Positions 1-9,854 of a DNA stretch of 64,000 bases are shown here, one piece after another (position 1 is the first letter of the stretch; each line of letters begins with the position of its first letter). Location: assembly GCA_963831535.1 (NCBI GenBank), contig CAWHQP010000010.1, forward strand, positions 434,001 through 498,000. Reading direction: 5' to 3'. Origin of the DNA: Bog-756 sp963831535. GTDB taxonomy: Bacteria > Actinomycetota > Acidimicrobiia > Acidimicrobiales > RAAP-2. The notes under the pieces were generated by a model. It had not been told where the DNA came from. It saw only the letters and a program-made list of their open reading frames with translations, and made no database searches. The position numbers were made by a program, and so were the translations under genes.

Positions 1-1584
1 TATGTCCATGATGTCAATGCGATCCGACTGGACGAGGTGTTGGCTCTCACTCAACGCGAGATAGAAACGACGGATGGCATTGTCGGCATCATCGGAACTC
101 CGGTCGTGTGTTGCCACTGGCCTTCCCCTTGCAAGTGCTTGTAGCAGCGAAGCATTGAGGTGAATAGCCTCGCCAGCTGGGCCAGCGAGAAAGACCCGGG
201 ATCCCTCGGGATTAAGTGAGTCGAGGCCAGCGATGCATCGCGATGTGGTGATCGAGAGATTGTTCGAAATTATTGAGCCGAGTGAAATGAGGGATGCGGA
301 TCGCAGCGTGGCTCTCTCCACGGAAAATTCGACCCATAGTCTTAGCTCAGTAGTTTCACCTTCACCTTGCCGATGTCGCATGAAGTAGGAGTTCAAAGCT
401 CTGACCACAGGCAGTGCTGACTTGTCCTTTCTAACGATTGCATCAAGCGTCATGGAATTCTCCCCGAGTAGTTCGGGCGCACTCGCCGCACCAGCGCTAC
501 GGGCGAGCACCAAGTACTGGATTCTCAGCCACCGCATCAGGTCCACCCTCTGCTCTTCTGGAACATCACAGGGTGGCTTGTCGGGAAACACCATGAGTTC
601 GCCCAGATCCAACGATTCCTCGATCGACTCCCAATCACCTTTGAAGAGGTCGGCACTTACCCGTGGCATGGTGAGAAAGGCGGGGAAGAGAACCTCCCTT
701 ACGCTGGTAGCTATCTGTGTCGCCCCGAAGAACAGCCGCCAAAACCAGACCGAGGTGGGAACGACATCCTCGCAACTTCCTCTAAAAAACATGTCGGCAA
801 GCAGATCCCAGATACTCCGATAGAGGACTTCATCTGACTGCAGAGCGGAGGCCACCAGCTGAGCGACGACCGCTCTGAGTTTTGGATCCTTTAGTTGTTC
901 CAGTGCAAGAAGCCTCGGACAAATCGCGGGGTCTGTACATTCCTGCTCGAACTCAGCGACTGCCTGATGAAGAAGAGGCAAGCCCAATAGTACTTCCAAC
1001 GCTCTTGGTAGCGGCGGAAAGCCCGCCAGGTCTATCACCACAAATCCGCCGCCATCGGATACGTCTTGGCCGCGCAGTAGAGCTTTTAGCGTCGAAAGAA
1101 CACCGCGCATTGATTCCGGAAGGAATTGGTCGTGCAATAGCCCCTCATTTGCCGCCAACAGGACCGGACTCTTGTCAAGAAGCGATGCCAATAGCTCTTT
1201 GCGATTTCCAGCTATAGCCGTTAAGTCCGGCACGACGACGATTTCTCCTGACACAAACGGGGAATCCTCGTCGTCGACAACGTGGAAAGCAACGCCTTCC
1301 TCCCGCATTAAATTCAGTACTGCTTCGATCAACATGGTCTTTCCGCCGCCCGCCGAACCCGTGACGACCACCGATCGTCCGCCCTGCAACACTTCCCGCA
1401 CGCGGACCTTCAATGAGACGTCTCCATCGACCATGCGCTCGACATACAGAGCCCTTGCAAGCTCGGATGAGAGCGCTTCGCTCGTTTTCGTTGACCCCAT
1501 GAACTCGATCAGTTCGTCAACGAGTTCAGCATTCGGTACATCGTCCTGGACTTGAATGGTGTTCTTCTCAATGTTTGGAGACAA
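1..1584 (-). CDS. P-loop ATPase, partial (C-terminus beyond left edge)
   Basis: An uninterrupted frame reads leftwards from a TTG at 1584 to the window edge, about 528 residues without a stop. A Walker A motif (TGSAGGGKTM) lies near residue 75 and a likely Walker B strand (GFVVIDLAG) near residue 210. The rest looks helical, with no nuclease or membrane segment visible. The start overlaps the end of the upstream DruA-like gene by about 17 bp, so the two are probably translated together. An ATPase next to a DUF4338 gene suggests a two-gene defence module, but that is inference. I do not recognise the exact family. DptF-type and STAND-type ATPases are alternatives. The start codon is uncertain because it is a TTG without a clear ribosome binding site. 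Confidence 0.6.
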   Translation of the reverse strand, partial: MSPNIEKNTIQVQDDVPNAELVDELIEFMGSTKTSEALSSELARALYVERMVDGDVSLKVRVREVLQGGRSVVVTGSAGGGKTMLIEAVLNLMREEGVAFHVVDDEDSPFVSGEIVVVPDLTAIAGNRKELLASLLDKSPVLLAANEGLLHDQFLPESMRGVLSTLKALLRGQDVSDGGGFVVIDLAGFPPLPRALEVLLGLPLLHQAVAEFEQECTDPAICPRLLALEQLKDPKLRAVVAQLVASALQSDEVLYRSIWDLLADMFFRGSCEDVVPTSVWFWRLFFGATQIATSVREVLFPAFLTMPRVSADLFKGDWESIEESLDLGELMVFPDKPPCDVPEEQRVDLMRWLRIQYLVLARSAGAASAPELLGENSMTLDAIVRKDKSALPVVRALNSYFMRHRQGEGETTELRLWVEFSVERATLRSASLISLGSIISNNLSITTSRCIAGLDSLNPEGSRVFLAGPAGEAIHLNASLLQALARGRPVATHDRSSDDADNAIRRFYLALSESQHLVQSDRIDIMDI

Positions 1585-3280
1585 TTAGATCCTCTCGAAC
1601 TCTGCTGATGGCCTTATTTGCGTACCTCGTCCGCCAAATATTGGACGCCTCTTTTGAATACTGCTCCGAGTTCTCCATCGAATCATACGGCTCGGCCACC
1701 CAAATCGGTTCCTCTCCAAAGAGGGTTACGCCACGTAGATTGCTTGCAAGAGCTACCCCGTAAACCGGTCTACTCAACTGCGCGTGAACAATACTTCCAG
1801 GCAATCCCAGGAGGCCAGCCGCCTTTTCGAGCGAGCGCTGTCGCTTTGCTCCTCCGGAACCATACGACCGTGAAATGGAAATGGCATCCGATCGGTTAAC
1901 GAATTCGGTGGCCAGCCTCATCGTCATATCTGACAAATGACTAGTTGTTTGACCTGACGTGTGACCTAACTTCTTCAAGGGGATAGTGGATCCGGAGTGA
2001 CCCGGGAATCTGACACCAGTGTATTGAGCACTATGGCCGGGATATAGTCCTTTGGTAGTCAGATACAGTAGTCCTGACTTTGGGAGTAGTTTGGACAATT
2101 TGGGTACGGTGAACGTTCCAGCTGCAATGCTTCCTATTGGTCGATCTACCAGCTGTCTAACCATGGGATGCAATCCCATGGTGGCGATCAGTTTTCCGGC
2201 AAGTAGATCTCCGAATGGCGGCAATGCACCACAAATTGTCAACTCCATGTGCACACACGCGGAATAGTGAGATCGCGGATCGCTCGAATTCCCTCTGCGA
2301 TCCATCTTTGGTCAGTTCCTGGCATCTCACGCAACGCGGCCTCGGCGCCAACAAAGCGCCCGAGATAGGTGAGCCGTTTCCGCTGCTGAACGAACTCGAC
2401 CGTTCCATTTCGGCCAACTCCCTCGGCCCTGATCGTGTCCAACTGGCCCAGAAGAATCGAAAGTCGACCTGATGGCGACACGGGGAGTCCGTCAGGTTTG
2501 AGCGCCTGACGAAACTTTCGAAGGCGGTCAGCTAGCCAGACTTTCTCATCGGATGAAAACTCCTGAGGTACTAGTCCTAGGGCATCATCTCGCAATGGAC
2601 TATGCGGGGCATCGTCGCCGACTTCGAGGAGCCCTAACGGATAGCGATTACGGTAAGCATCAGACCCATAAATAACAAACCTCGTGGAACGACCTTCTCT
2701 CCCGCGGTAGGGCATTGACCAAGTCGATATTCCCGCGTCGAAAGTCCAGCATCACATCGTCATCTAGCGTCCGTGATGCTGCAAGTTCAATGTTTCCATT
2801 TAGTAGTATATCTAGTGCTTTTGTTTCACTAACTGGTGGCTGGTAGGTGCTATTCTCTGCCTTAAGCCGCTGAAGCGCACCTCGGATACGCTGATGGTCT
2901 TCGGTCGCATACGATGCATGGAAGTTACGAACTACGAGAGTCGAATTATGGACGTCGATTTGGGTTCCCCAAGACTTAAGGTCAAGGAGAATGCTCAGAA
3001 GAAAGAGCATTCCGAGGGAATCACTACTGAGTTCTGATAACCGACTTCCCTCAGCGGCGACCTGCTGCTCTGCGAAGTCCAACAGTGCATCTGGGTTGTA
3101 CCGGACCGTTCTGAGTGCCTGGTTCAGCCGCCTCTGCACCCGGCTGTCGTCCAGTCGGATCTCGACTTCTAGACCGATGGCCTGCTCGACACCAGTTCCC
3201 AAAGTTACTCCGATCTCCGTCGTAGAGATCCATCTCGATCGAACTCGCCGGAACGAGTACTCCTTCTCTAGCATGCGCAT
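1568..3280 (-). pseudogene. DruA-like (DUF4338) protein, two frameshifts
   Basis: Three consecutive minus-strand frames join into one protein of about 570 residues. The first part covers 3280 to about 2700, the middle about 2700 to 2250 in another frame, and the last about 2250 to 1568 back in the first frame. The shifts fall near GGGAGAGAAGG (about 2700) and near CGTGTGTGCAC (about 2255) and cancel each other. The C-terminal part carries ELTICGALPPFGDLLAGKL and a downstream QTTSHLS segment. I associate these with DUF4338/DruA proteins, the signature of Druantia anti-phage systems, from memory of the family. DUF4338 also occurs outside defence loci. The neighbour is an ATPase, as would suit a defence operon. 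It is either a decaying gene or an artefact of two indel errors. Confidence 0.55.
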
Positions 3281-3860
3281 GCGAGCAGCCTAGCTCGATG
3301 GATACTGACCTTGATCGCGGGAGTTGGGAGGAGTCGAAGTGAGGACCCTAGGGCGCACGACCCTTCGCCCTCTATGGTTTGGCTCCTCTGCTCCGATTGA
3401 ACCGCCGGCTATTTCTATCCTAACCATCAGCCAGCCGAACCCTTGGTTTCGGATACCCGACCTAGCAATTTCGTCGAACACTGATGAAATTACAGGCGGT
3501 GTTTAGTGAATTGATTGCAAAGTTACGTTCAGCCTTCTTAACGCCTGATGGCTGAAGGACAAGATCGAAAAGGTCACTGTTGACACATCACGTGTGCGGT
3601 CAGACGTGATGTAAGCGCCGATGGGCACGGCCACTGACGAACCGTAGAAGGGCCCCGCCGGTAGGCCGAACGGGTGAAACTCGTCCTCTGCAGGACGAGG
3701 ACGAGTTTCTTCCTCATCTACCTCTCAATACCGTTGTTCCGGAATGGAGGTGTTGGTGCAGAGTTGTCGTTAAGCCACACGATGGTAGGTCGGCCAATAG
3801 GTCTTATGCGTGAGGATCTCGAGAGCCGAAGTTGCTGGCCCTGACCGATACAGTTAGATC
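3281..3860. other. Intergenic region, no gene seen
   Basis: About 580 bp separate the minus-strand defence-like genes from the plus-strand regulator. The short frames here have no family signature. The only structure I see is the perfect inverted repeat at 3676-3709. The region should contain the promoters of both divergent units, but no convincing -35/-10 pair stands out. Confidence 0.4.
3676..3709. repeat. Perfect 13-bp inverted repeat (hairpin)
   Basis: The arms GAAACTCGTCCTC (3676-3688) and GAGGACGAGTTTC (3697-3709) are perfectly complementary around an 8-nt loop. A pyrimidine-rich tract (TTCCTC) follows, but there is no T-run, so it is not a textbook Rho-independent terminator. It could be a small-RNA terminator, an operator or part of an element boundary. 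Confidence 0.6.
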
Positions 3861-4889
3861 ATGGCCGCTGACTCTGATTCCAAAGCACGAGGAACAGGGC
3901 AATCATACGACGGGCCCGTCATCACCGCCGGAGTTAACCACGGGACGGAACAGTGGATGTGGGTGGCCAACGGGACCCGCCCCCCTGCACACGCCTTCCG
4001 ACGGCCAGGCCCAGTCCGTATCTCCCGACCACCTGCCCTGCTCACGAGTACGGTCGACCCTTCGTCGATCGACAGGTTCGTCGATCAGCTCCGTACCGGA
4101 GTGTGGGACGACGAATCGGAGGACCTCTGGGGCGGTGACGAGGATGAAGGAGACGAGTTCCCCATTGACGATTCCGGGCTCAAAGATATGCCTGGAGTAG
4201 TTGAACAGGATCTAGCTGAGGTGAGGGTCATCGGGCCCGTCGAGGTGACTGGATGGCGACATGTCCCGCAGAGGAGCGTGGTCACCGAGCTGGCCTGCTA
4301 TCTGGCCCTCCATCGAAATCGCCCCATCCCTGGTGACGAGCTACGTATGGCCATCTGGCCGGACGACGTCCGCGAGGCCAGTGCCAAGAGCCTGCGCACG
4401 TACATGTCCCTGCTACGGAAGTGCCTCGGATCCGAGCGCGTGCCGGCGGGGTCGGGTGGGGGCTACCGCATAGGTGCCGATGTTGCCTGCGACTGGGACC
4501 GATTCAGAGCACTGACGGTTCCTTCGGCATCGCCGGATCAGCTGCATGCTGCCCTTGAGTTGGTCCGGGGTAGGCCCTTCACGGGGGTGCCGGCCAACTC
4601 CTTCGGATGGGTATTCTCCGAACTGTTGGTCTCGGAGATGGAGGTGGCCATCGCCGAGGTGTCCCGGCGCCTGTCCCGAGAACTGGTGGCCTTGAAGGCC
4701 ATCCCTGATGCATCGTGGGCGATCCAACAAGGACTTCGGGCCGTGCCCACGGACTTTGGCCTCTGGGAACTCCGGCTGTCGATCGCCGAGCTGGAGGGGA
4801 GGAGTGAGTTGGCCCGGGCGCAGCGTGACGCTGAAGCCAGCCTGGGCGACGCAGCTGCCCAGCTGACCAATCGCCCCGGTGACGATTGA
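3861..4889 (+). CDS. Winged-helix / BTAD-type regulator
   Basis: A 342-residue protein with an acidic, low-complexity N-terminal third. From about residue 115 it has a domain resembling the DNA-binding winged helix of SARP/AfsR-family proteins: a VIGPVEVTG strand, then ELACYLALHRNRPIPGDELR and IWPDD, then SAKSLRTYMSLLRKCLG. A helical bacterial transcriptional activation (BTAD) region follows. Similar BTAD proteins sit next to the relaxase and coupling-protein genes of actinobacterial integrative elements, which fits its position facing traG and the relaxase gene. A role in controlling conjugation is inferred. No transmembrane segment is seen. An ATG at 3861 is used; the N-terminal 100 residues are poorly supported and the true start could be further in. 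Confidence 0.65.
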   Translation: MAADSDSKARGTGQSYDGPVITAGVNHGTEQWMWVANGTRPPAHAFRRPGPVRISRPPALLTSTVDPSSIDRFVDQLRTGVWDDESEDLWGGDEDEGDEFPIDDSGLKDMPGVVEQDLAEVRVIGPVEVTGWRHVPQRSVVTELACYLALHRNRPIPGDELRMAIWPDDVREASAKSLRTYMSLLRKCLGSERVPAGSGGGYRIGADVACDWDRFRALTVPSASPDQLHAALELVRGRPFTGVPANSFGWVFSELLVSEMEVAIAEVSRRLSRELVALKAIPDASWAIQQGLRAVPTDFGLWELRLSIAELEGRSELARAQRDAEASLGDAAAQLTNRPGDD

Positions 4890-4955
4890 CATGGTTCGTC
4901 CCGTGGTGCCCACCGCCACACCTTCTGACTGTCCGAGTCCGGAGGTGCCTTTCGA

Positions 4956-6361
4956 CTATTTCGGTCGCACTCGCTCGCTGAAGTACGGCCGGTCGGACCG
5001 CGCCAGTTCTGACCACTGTCGGTGCCGCCACCAGGGAATAGTGGTCACCCAGCCGATGGTTGGTCCGGAGATACGCAGGGCATGGCCGGCATGACCTCTG
5101 GAGACTTCGTCGACGGCGAGGCGGGGACGCCACGTGACCGAGGTAGTGAACAGGGGGGAGGCGCTGAGTTGCTGAACAGGTAGGCCGACCAGTGCGGCTT
5201 GCTCACCGAAAGGATCGGGACCTGGGCCTCGCCGACCAGGTCAGAGACCAACTTCAGCGTGCGGTGGTCCCCGATGCCCGGGAAGATGATCTTGGTATTG
5301 AACAGGGAGAAGAATCCCTCCGCGGCATCGCCCCAGCGGGAGCGGGCCTGGGACAAGTCCTGCAGGCAGGCCAGTGTGACGAGTCCCTGTCCCCCACCTT
5401 CGGCTGCGATGGCTGGCAGTGAGGGAATGGGGGCGATGCCGGCCACCTCGTCGAGTGCGAACACCACCGGAGCGGCGTTCCGGGGCCGGGCATACACAGC
5501 GCTCCGGATCTGCTCGAGAAGGGCCACGATCAAGGGGGCCAGCTGGTCCTGGGCGTGGGTGGGTGCGCAGATGTAAACGGTGTCCGTCGAACGAGCGAAT
5601 GCCGCAGGATCGAAGTTGGGCTGGGACGAGCTGGCAAGGGCCGCTTCAGATCGGTAGGCGGCGAGGAGGCCTGAAGCGGTCGAGAAGATGCCGGAGCGCT
5701 CGCGATCCTCGGTGGCCGACACACCGGCCAGGATGGCCGTGGCCATCTGGTGGTTCTGCTCGGCCAGCACCGCCTCGGGCTCCCGGATGTCGCGGGCCAG
5801 GACCCATCGACAGACGGTGACCATGTCCCGGCCCCGGAGGGCGGCGGCGAAGAGGAGCGGCGCCAGAAGAGCTTCGGCACGTTCCACCCAGTGGGCCGAC
5901 TCGGAAAGCTGGGAGTTGGGCCGGCTGGCCGAAGCCAAGGCGTGGGCCATCGACACGGCCTGCTCGAATCGCTCACATCCAGTCACCGGTGACCACCGGA
6001 GAGGGACGGCACCCTCCGGAACCGCGGTCTCCCCGGTTGGGTCGAAGACGAAGCAGTTGCCCAGCTGCCAGCGTCGGAAGAACGTCGCCGCCAACACGTC
6101 AGGCTTGGTCGAGGTCGACACCACGGCAGCGGGCGCGTCCAGGACACAGGGCACCACGATGGCCGAGGTCTTGCCGGATCGGGGCGGTCCGAGCACCATC
6201 ACGCTCGACTCGATCCCTGCGAACGAGCGTCCGGAGATTCCGTCCTTGGTGGCGCCATCACCGCAGTAGAGCCCCCACCAGGGCCGACCGGGAACATCGG
6301 CGGGAAACGGTGAGGTGGCAGGAGCTGGAACTGGTTGCTTCTTCTTCCTCCTGGGACTCAC
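4956..6361 (-). CDS. TraG/VirD4-like coupling protein, C-terminus frameshifted
   Basis: This is a type IV coupling protein, the membrane-side ATPase that hands the relaxosome to the conjugation channel. Walker A (GPPRSGKT) lies near residue 57, Walker B (PVVFALDEVAG) near residue 300 and a TraG-type GGGQGLVTLACLQDLSQ segment after it. The uninterrupted frame stops at 5045. The expected family C-terminus (TWRPRLAVDEVSRGHAGHAL, then GWVTTIPWW) continues in another frame to a TAG at 4956. The break lies at or just before a run of six G at 5153-5158. It starts with a GTG that overlaps the relaxase stop (GTGA). The N-terminal transmembrane segments of classical VirD4 are absent, as in many actinobacterial versions. 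Confidence 0.85.
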
Positions 6362-9168
6362 CGACCGAGGCCCCGGTCGGGGCCACCCAGCTCCAGGCTC
6401 AGACTGAGCCGGCGCTGGTAGGAGCGGACCTGGGATTGGACCGACCGGTAGGCGGTTCGCTGGTTGGCCTCGAGCGGTACGGCACCGAGCCCATCGCCGA
6501 CGATGTCGAAGCGGGTCCGGTAGGAGATGACGGCGCGCCCGACCCGGTCGTAGTCGACGCGTTCGTCGAGAATCGCTGGCCGGGGGCCGAGCATAGGCAC
6601 AAGATACCGGTCCTCGGGTCGTCCTACCTCTTTGGGAGCAGGTTCGGACGCCGGCGTCTCAGCCTGCGTTAATCGGTCCGATCCGAATGGCCCCGGGAGG
6701 TCGTCAAAGGCCAGCTGCTTGGCCCTGGATACCAGGAACCGCTTCTGCACGGCGTGCATCGGGTCCGGGTCATCCTTCCCGATATACGGGACACCGTCCT
6801 CGAAGGCCGAGGTGGGCACGAAGAGCTCGGTGCCATTCCGGGCCCTGCTCATGGCCACGTACCCCGCCTCCCGGGTGAGGGAATCGGTGGCCAGCACGAA
6901 GGCCCGGTCGACGGTGAGGCCCTGGGCCTTGTGGATGGTGGTGGCGTACCCGTGGGCCAGGTGGCCGTCGACCACATACTCGGTGGGCAGGTGCACATTG
7001 TGCCGCCCCACGGCGATGGTGAGCTCACCGTCGAGAATGGAACGGACAGTGCCGACGGTGCCGTTCATGACCCCGAGAGCCGGGTCGTTGCGCAGGCAGA
7101 TGACGACGTCATCCTTGGCGAAGCCGATACCACCGAGTTCGACTATGTCGGGCCCGAGGGTTCCAGCGCGCCGGAGTGCACTCCGGGCCTCGTCGTTTAG
7201 GGCGGCGACGTCGTTGCGTGTCACTGCCAGCATCAACGAATCGCTCCCGGACGACCGGGAGGCCAGCCACGCCTCGACCATCTGCGAGCGGGTCTCGGCC
7301 ATGGAGTCCACCACATGGATCCGGTCGGAGTCCGCAAACGCGGCCAGACCCCGGACCGGGCTGCCGTGGCGCAGTTCGTCGAGGGCGGTCCGCTCCCAGG
7401 CCTCCTGCTGGCGGTGGTTCCCCGTCAGCTCGACGGAGCCGATGCGCTCGATGAGGCCGGCCAGCACTCCCCCGGCCTCGATCTCCGGGAGCTGGCGGGG
7501 ATCACCGACCAGGACCACTTTGGCGCCGGTCCGGTTGGCGTGGCCGAGCAGCTGGGCCAACTGCCTGGTCCCGACCATTCCGGCCTCGTCGACTACCACG
7601 ACGTGCTTGGCGCTGAGCACGAATCGACCGGTGTCGAGCCCGGGCAGCATGCGGGCCAGCGTGACCGACGGGATGCCGGCGCCGTCCTCGAGGCCCTTGG
7701 CGGCCCGGGCCGACAACGCGGTGCCGATCACTGTGTGCCCTGCCCCCCGCCAGGCCTCCCGGCTGGCGACCAGTGCGGTGGTCTTGCCCGACCCGGCCCG
7801 TCCCACGACGACCTCGACGCCGGCACCCGACGTGGTGAGGCGGCGGACCATCGTCCGCTGATCGGGGGAGAGGAGCGGGAACCGGTCGAGAACGGAGCCG
7901 ACTGCTTCGGCGTCGACCACTCCGGCTGTCCCGGTCGGATCAGGAACGGACCGTCCGATCACACCCTGGATCAGCGCCGTCTCGATCGAGAGTAGTTCGG
8001 TGGTGGTGTGGCGCAGCTCGCCCCCTCGTCCCAGGCTGGCCAGCGATACCACCTCCGGCGAGCCGAGCACCCTGTCGGCGATCAGCTCGATCTCGGCCAC
8101 AGCGGCACCGTCCGACAGTCGGCCGGCCACCGCCCGGACCACGTCCCTGCGCTCGAAGGCGGAGTCCGAGGCGCAGAGGCCCTCCGGGCCGGTCAGCCCG
8201 GCGATGAGGAGTTCGACGTCCAGCTGGTCCACCCGTTCGGGGGTGTGGCCATGGAGCACACCGGTCAGGCCTGGCTCCGGGAGCCCGAGATCGTCGACCC
8301 GGGCCCGCCAGCGCTCGTGCAGGTGGACCGGGCCTTCGAGTTCTGGCCCCGGTTCAGGCACCCTCGATGGCCGGGTGATGAGCGTGGCCACCTCGGCGGC
8401 CCGGGCCGACGTGGTTCCGGCTGTTGCCATGTGGCGCTCGATCTCGCCCCGGCGCGTGGAGAAGGCCTTCATCAGGACGGGTGAGACGCCCTCGAGCTCG
8501 GCGGTCCCGTTGACCACAGGGCCGAACCGGACACCGAGCAACTCGGTGAGGCCAGCCCGGAGAGCGGCCTGGTAAAGGAAGCCGGCGGTCCGGCTGTGGA
8601 AGTAGAGCAGCCGGGCGTCGGGGGCCGACCAGGTCCCGTCCACTCCCTGAGCGGCGTTGGCCACCAACACATGGGTGTGGAGCTGGGGGTCGCCGGCCCG
8701 GGATGTCCGGTGCTGGAAGCCGGCGGCGATCAGCCCTTCGGCCCCGATCCGGTGCTCCCCGCCGGCCCCCCGACGAACCCGGAGGGCGTTCCGCTCGAGG
8801 TAGCCGAGAGCATCGGCCACCGCCTCGGCGTGGACCCGGCGGACTGTCTCCGAGGCCGAGGGATGGGTGAGGCCGTAGAGGAGGGAGACGGACTTCGGGG
8901 CCGAGAAGGTGAAATCGAACCCGGACACCCGACCCTCGGGTCGGACCCGTCCCGAGGTCAGCGGTGTCCCGTCGGGGGCGAACCCCGCCAGGACCATCCG
9001 GAGCTCGTCCGGGGACACCTCGCCGTCCAGCCCGAGCGCGGCGCCCCCTTTACCAAGCCACTGTCCGGGAGCCTCACCGGCGCCGGTGTAGTACTCCTCC
9101 CGTCCCCGGGCCACGGTGTCCAGGTAGTACCGCTCAGAGCCGGAGACCATCTTCCCAATGGACAGCAC
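6358..9168 (-). CDS. MobF-family relaxase-helicase (TrwC/TraI-like)
   Basis: This 936-residue conjugative relaxase would nick and unwind the transferred strand. The N-terminal relaxase domain has paired tyrosines at residues 14-15 and 26-27 as nucleophile candidates, a FTFSAPKSVSLLYGL segment near residue 90, and the metal-binding histidines in PQLHTHVLVANA near residue 162. The RecD-like helicase part has Walker A (GRAGSGKTTA, about 453), VVVDEAGM, GDPRQLP, and the C-terminal GYATTIHKAQGLTVD and YVAMSRAR motifs. Length and domain order match TrwC/TraI. It lies 6 bp after the Xis-like gene and overlaps traG by 4 bp, so xis, relaxase and traG form one mobilisation operon. The start is a GTG. 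Confidence 0.93.
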   Translation of the reverse strand: MLSIGKMVSGSERYYLDTVARGREEYYTGAGEAPGQWLGKGGAALGLDGEVSPDELRMVLAGFAPDGTPLTSGRVRPEGRVSGFDFTFSAPKSVSLLYGLTHPSASETVRRVHAEAVADALGYLERNALRVRRGAGGEHRIGAEGLIAAGFQHRTSRAGDPQLHTHVLVANAAQGVDGTWSAPDARLLYFHSRTAGFLYQAALRAGLTELLGVRFGPVVNGTAELEGVSPVLMKAFSTRRGEIERHMATAGTTSARAAEVATLITRPSRVPEPGPELEGPVHLHERWRARVDDLGLPEPGLTGVLHGHTPERVDQLDVELLIAGLTGPEGLCASDSAFERRDVVRAVAGRLSDGAAVAEIELIADRVLGSPEVVSLASLGRGGELRHTTTELLSIETALIQGVIGRSVPDPTGTAGVVDAEAVGSVLDRFPLLSPDQRTMVRRLTTSGAGVEVVVGRAGSGKTTALVASREAWRGAGHTVIGTALSARAAKGLEDGAGIPSVTLARMLPGLDTGRFVLSAKHVVVVDEAGMVGTRQLAQLLGHANRTGAKVVLVGDPRQLPEIEAGGVLAGLIERIGSVELTGNHRQQEAWERTALDELRHGSPVRGLAAFADSDRIHVVDSMAETRSQMVEAWLASRSSGSDSLMLAVTRNDVAALNDEARSALRRAGTLGPDIVELGGIGFAKDDVVICLRNDPALGVMNGTVGTVRSILDGELTIAVGRHNVHLPTEYVVDGHLAHGYATTIHKAQGLTVDRAFVLATDSLTREAGYVAMSRARNGTELFVPTSAFEDGVPYIGKDDPDPMHAVQKRFLVSRAKQLAFDDLPGPFGSDRLTQAETPASEPAPKEVGRPEDRYLVPMLGPRPAILDERVDYDRVGRAVISYRTRFDIVGDGLGAVPLEANQRTAYRSVQSQVRSYQRRLSLSLELGGPDRGLGR

Positions 9169-9174
9169 CGGGCA

Positions 9175-9447
9175 TCAGGCGTGGTCGTCAGGGTCGGTAG
9201 TGCTTTCCAGCCCGACGGCCAGGGGGTAGTCCCCGGCCCCCACCAGGGCGAGGAGGGCGACCTTCGGGATCAGTCGCCGGCGACCCAGACGGACGACCGG
9301 GAGCTCTCCCCGGGCCACGAGTTCGTAGGCGAAGGCCCGGGAGATCCCGAGCAGCTCGCCCGCCTCGGCCACGGTGAAGACCAGCCGGTCTCCGCTGTCC
9401 GACGGGGTGGAGGACGGTGTGAATGTGAACGCTGAGTTGGTTGTCAT
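9175..9447 (-). CDS. Excisionase-like helix-turn-helix protein
   Basis: A 90-residue protein with a compact MerR/Xis-type helix-turn-helix: VFTVAEAGELLGISRAFAYE, then LVARGELPVVRLGRRRLIPK. This is the standard pattern of small excisionase-family DNA-binding proteins. Such proteins bend att-site DNA during excision or regulate the mobilisation operon. It is the first gene of the xis-relaxase-traG operon. Three 12-bp-spaced GTCCACA repeats lie just upstream and are a plausible binding site. The integrase of the same class in this window is 37 kb away, so pairing with it is not proven. Confidence 0.8.
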   Translation of the reverse strand: MTTNSAFTFTPSSTPSDSGDRLVFTVAEAGELLGISRAFAYELVARGELPVVRLGRRRLIPKVALLALVGAGDYPLAVGLESTTDPDDHA

Positions 9448-9470
9448 GTGACCCAGGCTGCGCCGTGGAC

Positions 9471-9501
9471 GTCCACAAGAAGGTCCACAGAAACGTCCAC
9501 A
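9471..9501. promoter_or_regulatory. Three GTCCACA direct repeats with 12-bp period
   Basis: GTCCACA occurs at 9471-9477, 9483-9489 and 9495-9501, separated by 5-bp A-rich spacers. A GTGGAC at 9465-9470 makes the first copy part of a palindrome. The array sits 24 bp upstream of the xis-like start codon. A helical-period spacing of about one DNA turn is typical of operators or Xis/relaxosome accessory sites. It could be an autoregulatory operator or part of an origin of transfer. Confidence 0.55.
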
Positions 9502-9854
9502 CCAGGGAAAATGTCAGATTCATCGCCACCCGTCCCCAGCCAGGGCAGTCAAGGCCGGCGATCCGACCCCGCCACCACCGAGCCACCGGCCTTTACGGCC
9601 CGGAACACGGTTGAGAACACCGTGGCGATGGCCGGCCGGGTACCGGCCGGCCTGGTGGCCCTGGTTCGGGCCCTCCCGATGCAACTCGTCCGGGAGGACG
9701 AGCCGGTGCAGACCTACGGCCCGGCCAGGAGCCGAGCCGGTACGGTAACCGGACAACTGAATCCGGGCGGAGCTTTGGGCGCCCTCTGGCCCGGCCCGGT
9801 CAGGCCACGGGACGGGTCGCCAGCGAGGCCAGGGATCCGGTCTCAGGCACCGCT

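Noticed and set aside
422..1555. Plus-strand open frames at 422-823, 882-1217 and 1172-1555
   Set aside because: They lie antisense to a continuous 528-residue minus-strand frame with Walker motifs and have no family signature.
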